From: Pseudomonas sp. HS6
Lineage (GTDB): Bacteria > Pseudomonadota > Gammaproteobacteria > Pseudomonadales > Pseudomonadaceae
Length of the DNA stretch: 64,000 nucleotides
Assembly: GCF_023375815.1 (NCBI RefSeq)
Contig: NZ_CP067412.1
Coordinates: 930,001-994,000, forward strand
Reading direction: 5' to 3'
A program made the translations under genes and the position numbers. The notes under the pieces were generated by a model. That model had not been told where the DNA came from. It worked only from the letters and a program-made list of their open reading frames with translations, and did not search any database. Shown here in pieces: positions 52,547-60,652 of this stretch; position 1 is the stretch's first letter; every line of letters begins with the position of its first letter.

Positions 52547-52822
52547 ATGAGCTCGTTCAATTCACCCCAAGTGGGGCCTGTACCCGTTTCCGCTCTTGAG
52601 AAAGCGATAGGTTGCACTGCTGGCTCTCCTACGGCTTTCGCTCGAATTATCGGAGTTAGTCCTCAGCGACTGTTCAACTGGATGCGCCGAGGTGTCCCCG
52701 TTAAGCAAGTGCCGTTGATTGTAAAAGCTTGTCGAGGAGCGTTATCCGCACATGAGCTAAGGCCGGATCTACCAGAAGTCTTTCCCGCTCCGATCAACTC
52801 CATCAACAGCCAAAAAAACTAG
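52547..52822 (+). CDS. Cro/YdaS-type small repressor
   Basis: 91 residues from ATG 52547. Helix-turn-helix with VSALEKAIGCTAGSPTAFARIIGVSPQRLFNWMRRGVPVKQ (shown in part: VSPQRLFNWMRRGVP). The YdaS-like fold is typical of Cro genes facing CI in Pseudomonas prophages. Divergent from the repressor gene across the two operators. Confidence 0.83.
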   Translation: MSSFNSPQVGPVPVSALEKAIGCTAGSPTAFARIIGVSPQRLFNWMRRGVPVKQVPLIVKACRGALSAHELRPDLPEVFPAPINSINSQKN

Positions 52823-52852
52823 AAAAAAGGCGACCCAAAGGTCGCCTGTTTT
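52823..52852. terminator. Terminator after the cro-like gene
   Basis: GGCGACC (52829-52835) CAAA GGTCGCC (52840-52846) then TGTTTT, with an A-run before the stem. Strong small terminator; may be an early rightward pause site that needs antitermination. Confidence 0.8.
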
Positions 52853-53141
52853 CTCCCGACAGCATCACCACAATGCTATCGGGTCGCGATGTCAGAAGGC
52901 GAGCACACCACATGCCGCCGACCTTCATCGCGCTCCCAAGGCTCGGAAGCCTTGGTGTTGCTGCCGTTCTTACCACAGAGCTGGCAGCTGTTGCGCCAGG
53001 GGTGAACAACGGATTGTTCGCCCCGGCACGGTGCCGGTCATCCCCTGCAAGGGTTCCCGGCGTTTGGGCCATACCAAGCCACGCGACAAATGTATCACCA
53101 CTCCCTGTCGCGCGGCACTGGCAACTTTTAGGATTAATGCC
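52853..53141 (+). other. Region between cro-like terminator and cII, no supported gene
   Basis: About 290 bases. The open frames through it on both strands (about 80-90 codons) show no domain or start signal that I trust. It may hold a small phage gene or a leader; it is left uncalled. Confidence 0.35.
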
Positions 53142-53660
53142 ATGAGCCGAATCGCTCTCAGTTCTCTGGAACGGGCGCAGCGGGAAATCCTGCCGCTCGA
53201 TTTAGCGCTGTACCACGCCGCTCGCGATTACCCGGGCGGTGCTGCTGCCATCGCTGCCACGACCGGTCGTAACCCGACCACGCTGCAGCACAAGTTGTCG
53301 CCAACCCATCCGAGCCACTCCATCAACATTCAGGAATTCGGCGAGATCCTCGAGCTGACCAAGGATCGCCGCATTCTCGATGCGGTGCATGCGCTGGTCG
53401 GTGACACGGTCTGGCAGGAGCTGGCCGACACCTACACCAACGACATGCCCGAGACCCTCACCACCGGCATCGCCGAATACTTTCGCCAGGTCGCCGATCT
53501 GGCTGAGACCTGGGCCAAGAGCATCGGTGACGGTGTGGTGACTGATCAGGAACTGGCCGCGATTCGTCTGCAGGTGTTCCGGGGCATTCAAGGGCTGCTC
53601 GGGTTGTTCAACCGCGCCACCTATGTCAACCAGACGACGCGAGGTGCTGAGCGTGGCTGA
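53142..53660 (+). CDS. Phage regulatory protein CII family
   Basis: 172 residues from ATG 53142 (frame open upstream but without support). It resembles the CP76/CII-type phage regulators: ALYHAARDYPGGAAAIAATTGRNPTTLQHKLSPTHPSHSINIQEFGEILEL (shown in full is not needed; key part GRNPTTLQHKLSP). This is a transcription activator that directs the lysogeny-lysis choice. Overlaps the next gene by 8 bases. Confidence 0.8.
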   Translation: MSRIALSSLERAQREILPLDLALYHAARDYPGGAAAIAATTGRNPTTLQHKLSPTHPSHSINIQEFGEILELTKDRRILDAVHALVGDTVWQELADTYTNDMPETLTTGIAEYFRQVADLAETWAKSIGDGVVTDQELAAIRLQVFRGIQGLLGLFNRATYVNQTTRGAERG

Positions 53661-53877
53661 CATCGCCGATTTCGCCAATGATCTGGTGCAGGAACGCATC
53701 GATCAGGCCATGGCCGCGCGCAGCGCTGCCAAGGCCGAAAGCACTGCTCATTCCTTGCTGTTCTGCGAAGCCTGTGACGATCCGATCCCGGAAGCACGCC
53801 GCTTGGCCCAGCCGGGTTGCTCGCAGTGCATCAGCTGCCAATCCCTCTCTGAGCGGGGGATTCAGCATGCTCGATGA
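53653..53877 (+). CDS. TraR/DksA-type zinc finger protein
   Basis: 74 residues with GTG start at 53653. Helical N-terminus and a C4 zinc finger: CEAC then 17 residues later CSQCISC (Cys pairs in CxxC form). Phage TraR/DksA-like proteins bind RNA polymerase through its secondary channel. Overlaps cII and the primase gene. Confidence 0.82.
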   Translation: MADIADFANDLVQERIDQAMAARSAAKAESTAHSLLFCEACDDPIPEARRLAQPGCSQCISCQSLSERGIQHAR

Positions 53878-56086
53878 GGTACTGGGGCAATTCGCCGATT
53901 ACGGTCTGGAGCCGGCGCAACCGCTGGTGTTCAGCAAGTTGACCCGCTGCAAGACATCGCAGGACAAGGGCAAGGAAAAGAACGGCTGGTACGTGGTCCA
54001 CGAGCAGCGCACGGAGAAGGGTGACACGCTGATCTTCGGCGCTTTCGGTGACTGGCGTTCGGGCGAGACGCAGAAGATCAAGGTTAAGGCCGGCCGCATG
54101 TCGCCGGAAGAACGCGAAGTGATGCGCGCCCGTCAGGAAGAAGCCAAGCGCCGCGCCGCCGAAATCGCGAATAACGCTGCGCGGCGGGCCGCGAAAAGAG
54201 CGCAAGGATTGTTCGAGCGCATGCCGACCACTGGACGTTGCGATTACCTGGACCGCAAACAGATCGTCGGCATCAACGTGCGATACGCGCCACGCACCGG
54301 CGCCGTGTTGGTCCCAATGAAGAACGCCCGTGATCAGATCATGGGCCTGCAGGTGATCTTCCCGAACAAACAGGAAGACACCGGCCGCGACAAATCCTAC
54401 TGGCCTTACGGCATGGCGAAGGAGGGCACCTTTCACCTGCTCGGTCCGCATCCGGTACCGGGCGAACCGGTGCTGGTTTGTGAGGGTTACGCCACCGGCG
54501 CGAGCCTGCACATGGCGACGTCGCTCGCGGTGGCCGTTGCCTTCGATGCGGGCAACCTGTTGGCCGTGTGCAAGGTCATGCGCGAGCGCTTTGCCGGCTG
54601 CCCGCTGATCATCTGCCGCGATGACGACTGGAAAACCACCAAGCCCAACGGTGATGCGTGGAACCCGGGTGAGGAGAAGGCCAGCAACGCTGCTTTGATC
54701 GTCGGTGCCCAGGTCGTTGCGCCGATCTTCTCGGTTGAGCGCCACGACAAGTGGACCGACTTCAACGACCTGCACGTCGCCGAAGGTCTCGATGCGGTTC
54801 GCCGACAAGTGCTGGCCGTGGTGCGTCCGCCGGCGGCCGGTGGCTGGAAAGATCAACTGGCCCGCAGCGAGAGCGGGGCCCTGATCGCGCACATGCAGAA
54901 TGTCGAACTGATCCTCGCTCACGACGAACGCTGGGCCGGGGTGATCAGCTACTGCGCCTTCAGCTCGAAGATCGTCAAGCTGCGTGCAGCGCCCTATGGC
55001 GGTGGCACGGGTGAGTGGGCCGACATCGATGACGTGCGCGTGATGAAGTGGCTCGCGCAGCAGTACAACCTGCGCGTGAAGTCTTCGCACGTGATCGAGG
55101 CCGTCAGCGTCGTCGCTCATGACCACGCGTTTCACCCGGTGCGCGAGTACCTGAAAAAACTCGAGTGGGATCGCGTGCCGCGCCTGGAGCGTTGGCTGAC
55201 TGATGTGATGGGGGTGAAGGAAACCGACTACACCTCCAAGGTCGGCAAGCGCTGGCTGATCTCGGCCGTGGCGCGGGTGATGAAGCCCGGTTGCAAGGCT
55301 GACTCGGTGATGATCCTCGAAGGTGTACAAGGCGCCGGTAAGTCGACCGCCATGAGCGTGCTTGGCGGTGAGTGGTTCATGGACACGCCGTTTGCCCTCG
55401 GCGACAAGGACGGCTTCCAGGCGATTCGCGGCAAGTGGATTGTCGAGCTTGGCGAACTGGACAGCTTCAATAAGGCCGAGAGCACCAAAGCCAAACAGTT
55501 CTTCTCCGCGTCCACCGACACCTACCGCGAAAGCTATGGCCGTAGAACACTGGACGTGCCACGCCAGTGTGTCTTCGTCGGCACCACCAACCAGGACGAA
55601 TACCTCAAGGACGCCACCGGCAACCGCCGTTATTGGCCGGTGGCCTGTACCAAGGTCGACGTCCCGTTGCTGCGTGAGATCCGCGACCAGCTGTGGGCCG
55701 AAGCGGTGTTCTGCTTCGAGGCCGGCGACCTCTGGTGGGTAACGCGAGAGGAAGCGCCGATGTTCAGCGAAGAGCAGGACGAACGCTTTGTGGTGGATGA
55801 ATGGGAAACACCGATCCTGACCTGGCTCGAAGAGTCGCAAATCGGTGAGACCACCACCGGCAGTGAAGTGATGAGTCAAGCACTCAAGCTCGACCCAGGG
55901 CATTGGGGCAAGCCCGAGCAAATGCGCGTCGGCGCAATCCTGCACCGGCTCGGCTGGCGACGCTTCCGTCTGGGGGCGTTGAACAAGAGCGGTCAGCGGC
56001 CATGGGCGTACAAGAAACCCGAGCACTGGGGCAGGGCATCTGCGCTGCAACGGGACGAGTTCGAGGAGCCATGCTTCGATGATTAA
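53867..56086 (+). CDS. VapE-family primase/helicase
   Basis: 739 residues from ATG 53867 with a GGGGG-type site upstream. N-terminal DNA-primase-like domain with a toprim segment (LVCEGYATGASLH, then IICRDDDWKTT), and a C-terminal VirE/VapE P-loop domain with Walker A EGVQGAGKST, Walker B KWIVELGELDSF and sensor GTTNQDEYLKD. Such proteins start replication of phages and satellites; satellites often carry this primase type. The putative iteron cluster follows 380 bases downstream of its end. Confidence 0.88.
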   Translation: MLDEVLGQFADYGLEPAQPLVFSKLTRCKTSQDKGKEKNGWYVVHEQRTEKGDTLIFGAFGDWRSGETQKIKVKAGRMSPEEREVMRARQEEAKRRAAEIANNAARRAAKRAQGLFERMPTTGRCDYLDRKQIVGINVRYAPRTGAVLVPMKNARDQIMGLQVIFPNKQEDTGRDKSYWPYGMAKEGTFHLLGPHPVPGEPVLVCEGYATGASLHMATSLAVAVAFDAGNLLAVCKVMRERFAGCPLIICRDDDWKTTKPNGDAWNPGEEKASNAALIVGAQVVAPIFSVERHDKWTDFNDLHVAEGLDAVRRQVLAVVRPPAAGGWKDQLARSESGALIAHMQNVELILAHDERWAGVISYCAFSSKIVKLRAAPYGGGTGEWADIDDVRVMKWLAQQYNLRVKSSHVIEAVSVVAHDHAFHPVREYLKKLEWDRVPRLERWLTDVMGVKETDYTSKVGKRWLISAVARVMKPGCKADSVMILEGVQGAGKSTAMSVLGGEWFMDTPFALGDKDGFQAIRGKWIVELGELDSFNKAESTKAKQFFSASTDTYRESYGRRTLDVPRQCVFVGTTNQDEYLKDATGNRRYWPVACTKVDVPLLREIRDQLWAEAVFCFEAGDLWWVTREEAPMFSEEQDERFVVDEWETPILTWLEESQIGETTTGSEVMSQALKLDPGHWGKPEQMRVGAILHRLGWRRFRLGALNKSGQRPWAYKKPEHWGRASALQRDEFEEPCFDD

Positions 56087-56438
56087 GGCAATCGATATGG
56101 CCCTCAAACAATGGGCGCAGGAGCTGCACAGCGAAGAGGTGGCCGCCGGTTACTCGGGCGGCAACATGGTCGCGATGATGATGGAGAGCGGTGGCCAGCT
56201 CGTGCGCGGCAGGCGCGGGAGCAGGGTGCCACTGGAAGCCTCCCTGGACATCGAGCGCATCGTCAAAAAGCGCCTCGATCCTGAGCTGATGACGGTGGTG
56301 CAGGTACATTACTTCCAGCCTGACGCGCCCTTGGCGGCACGTCTGACGCGCAGTGGTTACACACGCAACGTCTACTACCAACGCTTGCATGACGCCCACA
56401 TCGTGGTCGAGCACTTCCTCCTGGGGGAAGCGGCTTGA
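56079..56438 (+). CDS. Phage small regulator, possibly antiterminator-like
   Basis: 119 residues; ATG 56079 overlaps the primase stop. The C-terminal half (TVVQVHYFQPDAPLAARL, TRNVYYQRLHDAHIVVEHFL) looks like a sigma-region-4-like helix-turn-helix, as in phage Q/RinA-type late regulators. Function inferred from position before the holin region. Confidence 0.5.
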   Translation: MIKAIDMALKQWAQELHSEEVAAGYSGGNMVAMMMESGGQLVRGRRGSRVPLEASLDIERIVKKRLDPELMTVVQVHYFQPDAPLAARLTRSGYTRNVYYQRLHDAHIVVEHFLLGEAA

Positions 56439-56464
56439 TCTTGGGCATCCCTCTGGCTTACGCC

Positions 56465-56738
56465 GTCCCACCGGCCTGCGTCCGTCCTACTGCTTTTGCA
56501 GCAATGGGACGGGCGCAGGCCCCGTCGTTGTTGGGCTGTCCCACCGTCCCACCTTTTTTGCCTCTCACCCGTGTATGCGTAGCGGGCACAGGTACGCGCG
56601 TTCACGCGCACGCGTGCTTTTTAAATTTCTCTCTATACACGAGAAAAGAGAAAGAAAAGTAGGACGGTGGGGCAACGCCCCCATCTGCGGGGCTTTCAGA
56701 CGTCCCACCTTGTTTTAGAGAAGTGGGACGTATGGGAC
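56465..56738. repeat. Iteron-like GTCCCACC cluster around an AT-rich segment
   Basis: GTCCCACC occurs at 56465, 56538, 56546 and 56702; GTGGGAC/TGGGAC (the same motif on the minus strand) at 56505, 56723 and 56733; the variant GTCCTAC at 56484 and on the minus strand at 56659. The AT-rich stretch at about 56617-56660 lies between the two groups. Repeats on both sides of an AT-rich core near a primase gene look like a replication origin, as in SaPI origins; the reading is inference. No convincing gene lies between 56439 and 56964. Confidence 0.6.
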
Positions 56739-56920
56739 GCCAGAAAAGCAAAAGACAGCCGGGATAGATATTCACCGACATTCGCCAGCCGTTCACCAGA
56801 CGTAAGCCACACATTCACCGGATGGCATTAAATCGGTCTTGCTGCCAGCAGAATCGAGCTGTAAAAAGGGGCCATCTTCGATGGGTGCGACCGCAAAGCG
56901 CGGCAGGCCACCCACCACCC

Positions 56921-56947
56921 GACCCGGCCATAGCGCCGGGTCTTTTC
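56921..56947 (+). terminator. Terminator-like hairpin before holin
   Basis: GACCCGGC (56921-56928) pairs with GCCGGGTC (56935-56942), followed by TTTTC. Ends the early region; the holin start follows 18 bases on. Confidence 0.7.
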
Positions 56948-56964
56948 GTTTAAGGGGCAGGGCA

Positions 56965-57294
56965 ATGACAAACGAGCAACAGCTGGCAGAGATGCCGATC
57001 TGGTTGGTGATTGCCCTGTCATTGGTCGGCGGCGTGTCCGGCGAGATGTGGCGCGCTGACAAGGATGGGGCAAGAGGCTGGGCATTGTTGCGGCGCCTCG
57101 CACTTCGGTCCGGCGCCTGCATCGTCTGCGGCGTGTCAGCGATGATGTTGCTGTTTGGCGCGGGCTTGTCGATCTGGACAGCGGGCGCCCTGGGTTGCCT
57201 GACCGCGATGGCCGGCGCCGATGTCGCCATCGGCTTGTACGAACGCTGGGTGGCCAAGCGGCTGGACCTAAGCGAGGGCGAGCCGAAGGCATGA
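56965..57294 (+). CDS. Phage holin
   Basis: 109 residues from ATG 56965 (longer frame rejected, site AGGGGCAGG upstream). Three hydrophobic segments (IWLVIALSLVGGV; ACIVCGVSAMMLLFGAGLSIW; ALGCLTAMAGADVAIGLY) and a charged end: class-I-like holin of the LydA/Phage_holin_3 family. A lysin gene would be expected next in a full prophage; it is absent here. Confidence 0.82.
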   Translation: MTNEQQLAEMPIWLVIALSLVGGVSGEMWRADKDGARGWALLRRLALRSGACIVCGVSAMMLLFGAGLSIWTAGALGCLTAMAGADVAIGLYERWVAKRLDLSEGEPKA

Positions 57295-57609
57295 GCCGGG
57301 CATGCCGGGGAGGGCGCAGATTTCACGGGTCCTCCCCAAGGCCCGCTCCCTACACGGGTTATCGAACTCGCGGATTCCCTCTAGCTGAAACCTGCGCAGG
57401 GATGTCCGTCTTTCCCAAGGGATGGGGCAGGGCATGGCAGTCGACCGACCGGACCGAGCAGAAAACCGCCGGGGACCCTGGGGACTTCCAAAGGACACGG
57501 GGTCGGAAACCCGCGGGATCTTGTTAGTGGGAGGCCCGCCAGCTTACTGAAATTTCAATCCACTGAAATCTTGAAAGGATTCATTGAAAAGCCGTTGAAA
57601 GGAGGGCTT
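57295..57609 (+). other. Non-coding GC-rich region before the small terminase, candidate cos
   Basis: 315 bases with no supported gene. Contains short symmetric GC motifs (GGGGACCCTGGGGAC and CGGGGTCGGAAACCCGCGGG) of the kind seen next to terminase genes. In lambda-like phages cos lies just before the small terminase gene, so this is the expected place. No cohesive-end site can be proved from sequence alone. Confidence 0.35.
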
Positions 57610-58212
57610 ATGAGCACAGCTACGTACCTGTCAAAGAGCGCCTTCGCTGCGCACATCGGCCGATCGCCGAGCTACATCACCTGGCTGAAAGAGAATGGCC
57701 GGTTGGTGCTGTCGCCCAATGGCAAGCAGGTCGATGTGCTGGCCACTGAAGCGCTGATCCGCGATACCGCCGACCCGAGCAAGGCTGCCGTTGCTGCTCG
57801 CCACCAACAGGAGCGGCTTCAGCGTGATGTGTACAGTCACGTCGCAGCCCAATCCGAGCCGACTAACATGGCTGCGCCGCCGCCCGCTGATCCTGCGCAA
57901 GGGCAGACTCCGGACTTTCAGAAAGCGCGTGCACATCGCGAGCACTACTTGGCGCGGATGGCTGAGATGGAGTTTCGCAAGGCGCAGGGCGAACTGGTGG
58001 AAATCAGCTTTGTGCAGAAAGCTGCTTTTGAGACGGCACGTGCGCTCAATCATTCTTTGATGAGCCTGTCGCCGCAGTTAGCGCCGCAACTCGCCGCCAT
58101 GTCGGATCCTTGGGAAGTGGAGCGGCAACTAACTACTGCGTTGCGCCAGCGACTCAACGAGGCGGCTCAAGTCTCCACTGACGACTATGGGCTTGCGCTG
58201 CCGGAGTGCTGA
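57610..58212 (+). CDS. Phage terminase small subunit (gpNu1-like)
   Basis: 200 residues from ATG 57610 with GGAGGG upstream. N-terminal winged helix-turn-helix (SKSAFAAHIGRSPSYITWLKEN) binds DNA at cos or pac; the middle is a Pro/Ala/Gln linker and the C-terminal helix interacts with the large subunit (AHREHYLARMAEMEFRKAQGEL). The large terminase gene that should follow is missing; a chromosomal gene follows in the opposite sense. Confidence 0.85.
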   Translation: MSTATYLSKSAFAAHIGRSPSYITWLKENGRLVLSPNGKQVDVLATEALIRDTADPSKAAVAARHQQERLQRDVYSHVAAQSEPTNMAAPPPADPAQGQTPDFQKARAHREHYLARMAEMEFRKAQGELVEISFVQKAAFETARALNHSLMSLSPQLAPQLAAMSDPWEVERQLTTALRQRLNEAAQVSTDDYGLALPEC

Positions 58213-58248
58213 GAAATATGCACCGGGCTTCGGCAACTAAGCATCGCT

Positions 58249-59271
58249 CTACGATGAGGAGGCCACAGACTCAATGGAGTGTTTTGCTTGGGCGACGCTG
58301 AGTCCACTCGGCAGGCTCGCACCATTCTTGGCTGCAAGGATCTCGGCCATCACGCTTACGGCGATTTCCGCAGGCGTCTTGCTACCGATGTAGAGGCCGA
58401 TCGGTCCGTGCAGTCGCTCAAGCGACGCTTCGGTCTCACCAAAATGTTCGATCAGGCGTTCGCGGCGCAGCTGGCTGTTGCGTCGAGAGCCTATGGCGCC
58501 GATGTAAAACGCCGGGCTGTGGAGTGCTTCGAGCAGGGCCAGATCGTCAAGTTTGGGGTCATGACTCAAGGCGACAATGCTGGTGCGTAGATCGACCGCG
58601 AAGTCGCGGACCACGTCGTCCGGCATGCCGACAATCCGCTCCACGCCTTCCACCGCCCAGGTCTCGATGTACTCGGGACGCGGATCGCACACCGCCACCT
58701 TGAAACCGTTGAACAGCGCCATGGTGGCCAGATACTCAGCCAGCGCGCCGGCACCGATCATCAGCATCCGGTAGCCCGGTCCCAAGGTGTTCAGCATCTG
58801 CGTGCCATCGAAGCTGAATTGTTCCGGCGTCGCGGTTGGTTCGAGCATGACCTTACCGGACTCCAACTTCAGGCGACGACGGACCAGTTGCCTGGCGTCC
58901 AGTTGTACTAGCAACGAGTCGAGTGACTGCCACGCCGGGTTGAACTCCAGAATCAGTTCAAGCGTGCCACCGCAGGGCAGGCCGAAGCGATGCGCCTCAT
59001 CGGCGCTGACACCATAGCGCACCACTTGCGGCGCGCTGTCGCTAAAAGCGCTGCCGCCATGGGCCGTGGTATAGCGATGGATCAAATCGTCTTCGATGCA
59101 GCCACCGGACACGCTGCCCACCACGCGACCATCATCACGCAAAGCCATCATCGAACCCGTTGGCCGTGGTGATGAACCCCAGGTGCGCGCCACCGTGGCG
59201 AGCAACACACGCTCGCCGGCGGCAAGCCAGTCCCGCGCTGTGCGCAGAACCAGCAAGTCGATGCTCTCCAT
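58249..59271 (-). CDS. XdhC-family molybdenum-enzyme maturation protein
   Basis: 340 residues. XdhC/CoxI domains: RPTGSMMALRDDGRVVGSVSGGCIEDDLI near the N-terminus (the sulfuration/MoCo-binding Cys in GGCIED), then a Rossmann-like C-terminal half with YRMLMIGAGALAEYL. It inserts sulfurated molybdenum cofactor into xanthine-dehydrogenase-family enzymes. Last gene of the minus-strand molybdenum hydroxylase operon. Its stop lies 36 bases from the phage small terminase, so the C-terminus may have been altered by the junction. Confidence 0.88.
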   Translation of the reverse strand: MESIDLLVLRTARDWLAAGERVLLATVARTWGSSPRPTGSMMALRDDGRVVGSVSGGCIEDDLIHRYTTAHGGSAFSDSAPQVVRYGVSADEAHRFGLPCGGTLELILEFNPAWQSLDSLLVQLDARQLVRRRLKLESGKVMLEPTATPEQFSFDGTQMLNTLGPGYRMLMIGAGALAEYLATMALFNGFKVAVCDPRPEYIETWAVEGVERIVGMPDDVVRDFAVDLRTSIVALSHDPKLDDLALLEALHSPAFYIGAIGSRRNSQLRRERLIEHFGETEASLERLHGPIGLYIGSKTPAEIAVSVMAEILAAKNGASLPSGLSVAQAKHSIESVASSS

Positions 59272-59282
59272 CAGGTTTTCCT

Positions 59283-60635
59283 CTAACGCATCTGCAGAAT
59301 GATCGGGCTGCTACTGGCCGGATCGGTGTGCTCACGCAGTTTGCCAACCGTCTGTGCATCAACAGCACCGCCCTGATTGCCCCAGGTGCTGCGCATGAAG
59401 GTCAGTACTTCGGCGATCTTCTGATCCGACAGCTGCTCACGGAAGGCCGGCATGCGATAGGCATCCGGCACGCCGGCCGCCACCACACGTTGCGCGCCAT
59501 TGAGGGTGATGTTGATCGCCGAGGCGCTTTCCTTGGCCAGTGCAGAAGTCGCGCCGGCCAGCGGCGGCATCCATTGCGATTGACCCTTGCCGTCCAGACC
59601 GTGGCAAGACGCACAGCGTGTCACGTAGGTATGAGCACCGGGCGAGTCCAGACGTTGCGCTGCCGAAACCGCTTGGTACTGCCACGGCGCGCCATCTCGT
59701 TCGCGATCCGCGGGAAGCGACTTCAGATAGTGGGCAATCGCGGTCAGATCGTCATCGCTCATGAACTGCGTGGAGTTGTTGAACGCCTCGGTCATCGAGC
59801 CGTAGACCACCGCGTGCTGGTTGCGACCGGTCTTGAGGAACTGCACGATCTCTTGCTCGCTCCAACGGCCCAGCCCGGTGTTGTGATCATCACGCAGGCT
59901 CGGTGCGTACCAGCCATCGAGCAGGGCGCCGGCGAGGTATGGCTTGCCGGACTCCTCCAGTGCCTTCTCGTTGAACGCCAGGCTGCGCGGCGTGTGGCAA
60001 CTGCCACAGTGCCCGGCGCCCTGCACGAGATAAGCGCCGCGGTTCCATCGCTCATCCTGCGACGGTTTTGTCACGTAAGGCTCGGTGTCGACAAACACGC
60101 CGTTCCACAGTGCAATCGGCCAACGCAAGTTCAGCGGAAACGGAATCGAACTCGGGATGTTCGCCTGTTTGACCGGCGCCACGCCTTTCATGAAGAACGC
60201 GTATAGCGCACGCACGTCATCGTCACTGAGCTTGGCATAGGACGGGTAGGGCATCGCCGGGTATAACCGGCGACTGTCGGGAGCTACGCCGTGGCGCACG
60301 GCACGGTCGAAGTCCGCCAAGCTGTAGTGGCCGATGCCGGTTTCCGTGTCCGGGGTGATATTGGTCGCATGGATCGCGCCCAGCGGTGTGGCCATTTCCA
60401 GCCCACCGGCGAACGGCGCGCCATCCGGCACGCTGTGACAGGCCACGCAATCACTCAACCTGGCGACGTATTCGCCCCGAGCAACCAATGCCGGGTCGAT
60501 GTCGGCCACGGCGATCTGGTGGTTTTCCAGGCGCGAGACGGGCTCGCGGGTGACATACCAGGCCAGCAGGCCTGCCGCGACCAGACACGGCACGGCCAGC
60601 CAGCCAGCGGTTCTTGCGAATCGGCTGTTATTCAT
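59283..60635 (-). CDS. Triheme cytochrome c subunit
   Basis: 450 residues with an N-terminal membrane anchor/signal (WLAVPCLVAAGLLAWYV) and three c-type heme sites: CVACH, CGSCH and CASCH. This matches the cytochrome subunit of periplasmic membrane-bound aldehyde/alcohol dehydrogenases. It would take electrons from the Mo subunit encoded next and pass them to the respiratory chain. Confidence 0.9.
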   Translation of the reverse strand: MNNSRFARTAGWLAVPCLVAAGLLAWYVTREPVSRLENHQIAVADIDPALVARGEYVARLSDCVACHSVPDGAPFAGGLEMATPLGAIHATNITPDTETGIGHYSLADFDRAVRHGVAPDSRRLYPAMPYPSYAKLSDDDVRALYAFFMKGVAPVKQANIPSSIPFPLNLRWPIALWNGVFVDTEPYVTKPSQDERWNRGAYLVQGAGHCGSCHTPRSLAFNEKALEESGKPYLAGALLDGWYAPSLRDDHNTGLGRWSEQEIVQFLKTGRNQHAVVYGSMTEAFNNSTQFMSDDDLTAIAHYLKSLPADRERDGAPWQYQAVSAAQRLDSPGAHTYVTRCASCHGLDGKGQSQWMPPLAGATSALAKESASAINITLNGAQRVVAAGVPDAYRMPAFREQLSDQKIAEVLTFMRSTWGNQGGAVDAQTVGKLREHTDPASSSPIILQMR

Positions 60636-60652
60636 GAATGCTCCGGCGCTGA

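Larger units (their letters stand above)
47462..58248. mobile_element. Truncated lambdoid prophage or phage satellite
   Basis: Integrase next to tRNA-Leu at the left. Then phage control genes, methyltransferase, CI/Cro, CII, primase/helicase, holin and a small terminase, all without head, tail, portal or large terminase genes, ending 36 bases before the stop of a chromosomal xdhC gene. The right end has no clear copy of the tRNA 3' sequence. Two readings fit: deletion of the late region of a prophage, or a cos-type satellite that uses helper capsids. Length is about 10.8 kb. Borders are approximate. Confidence 0.75.

Noticed and set aside
53831..56107. 758-codon minus-strand ORF over the primase gene
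   Set aside because: Antisense to a gene with intact Walker motifs; it has no recognisable domain and arises from GC-rich codon bias.
58213..58248. attR copy of the tRNA-Leu 3' end
   Set aside because: GGGCTTCGG resembles the tRNA end only with gaps; no clean direct repeat of useful length was found.
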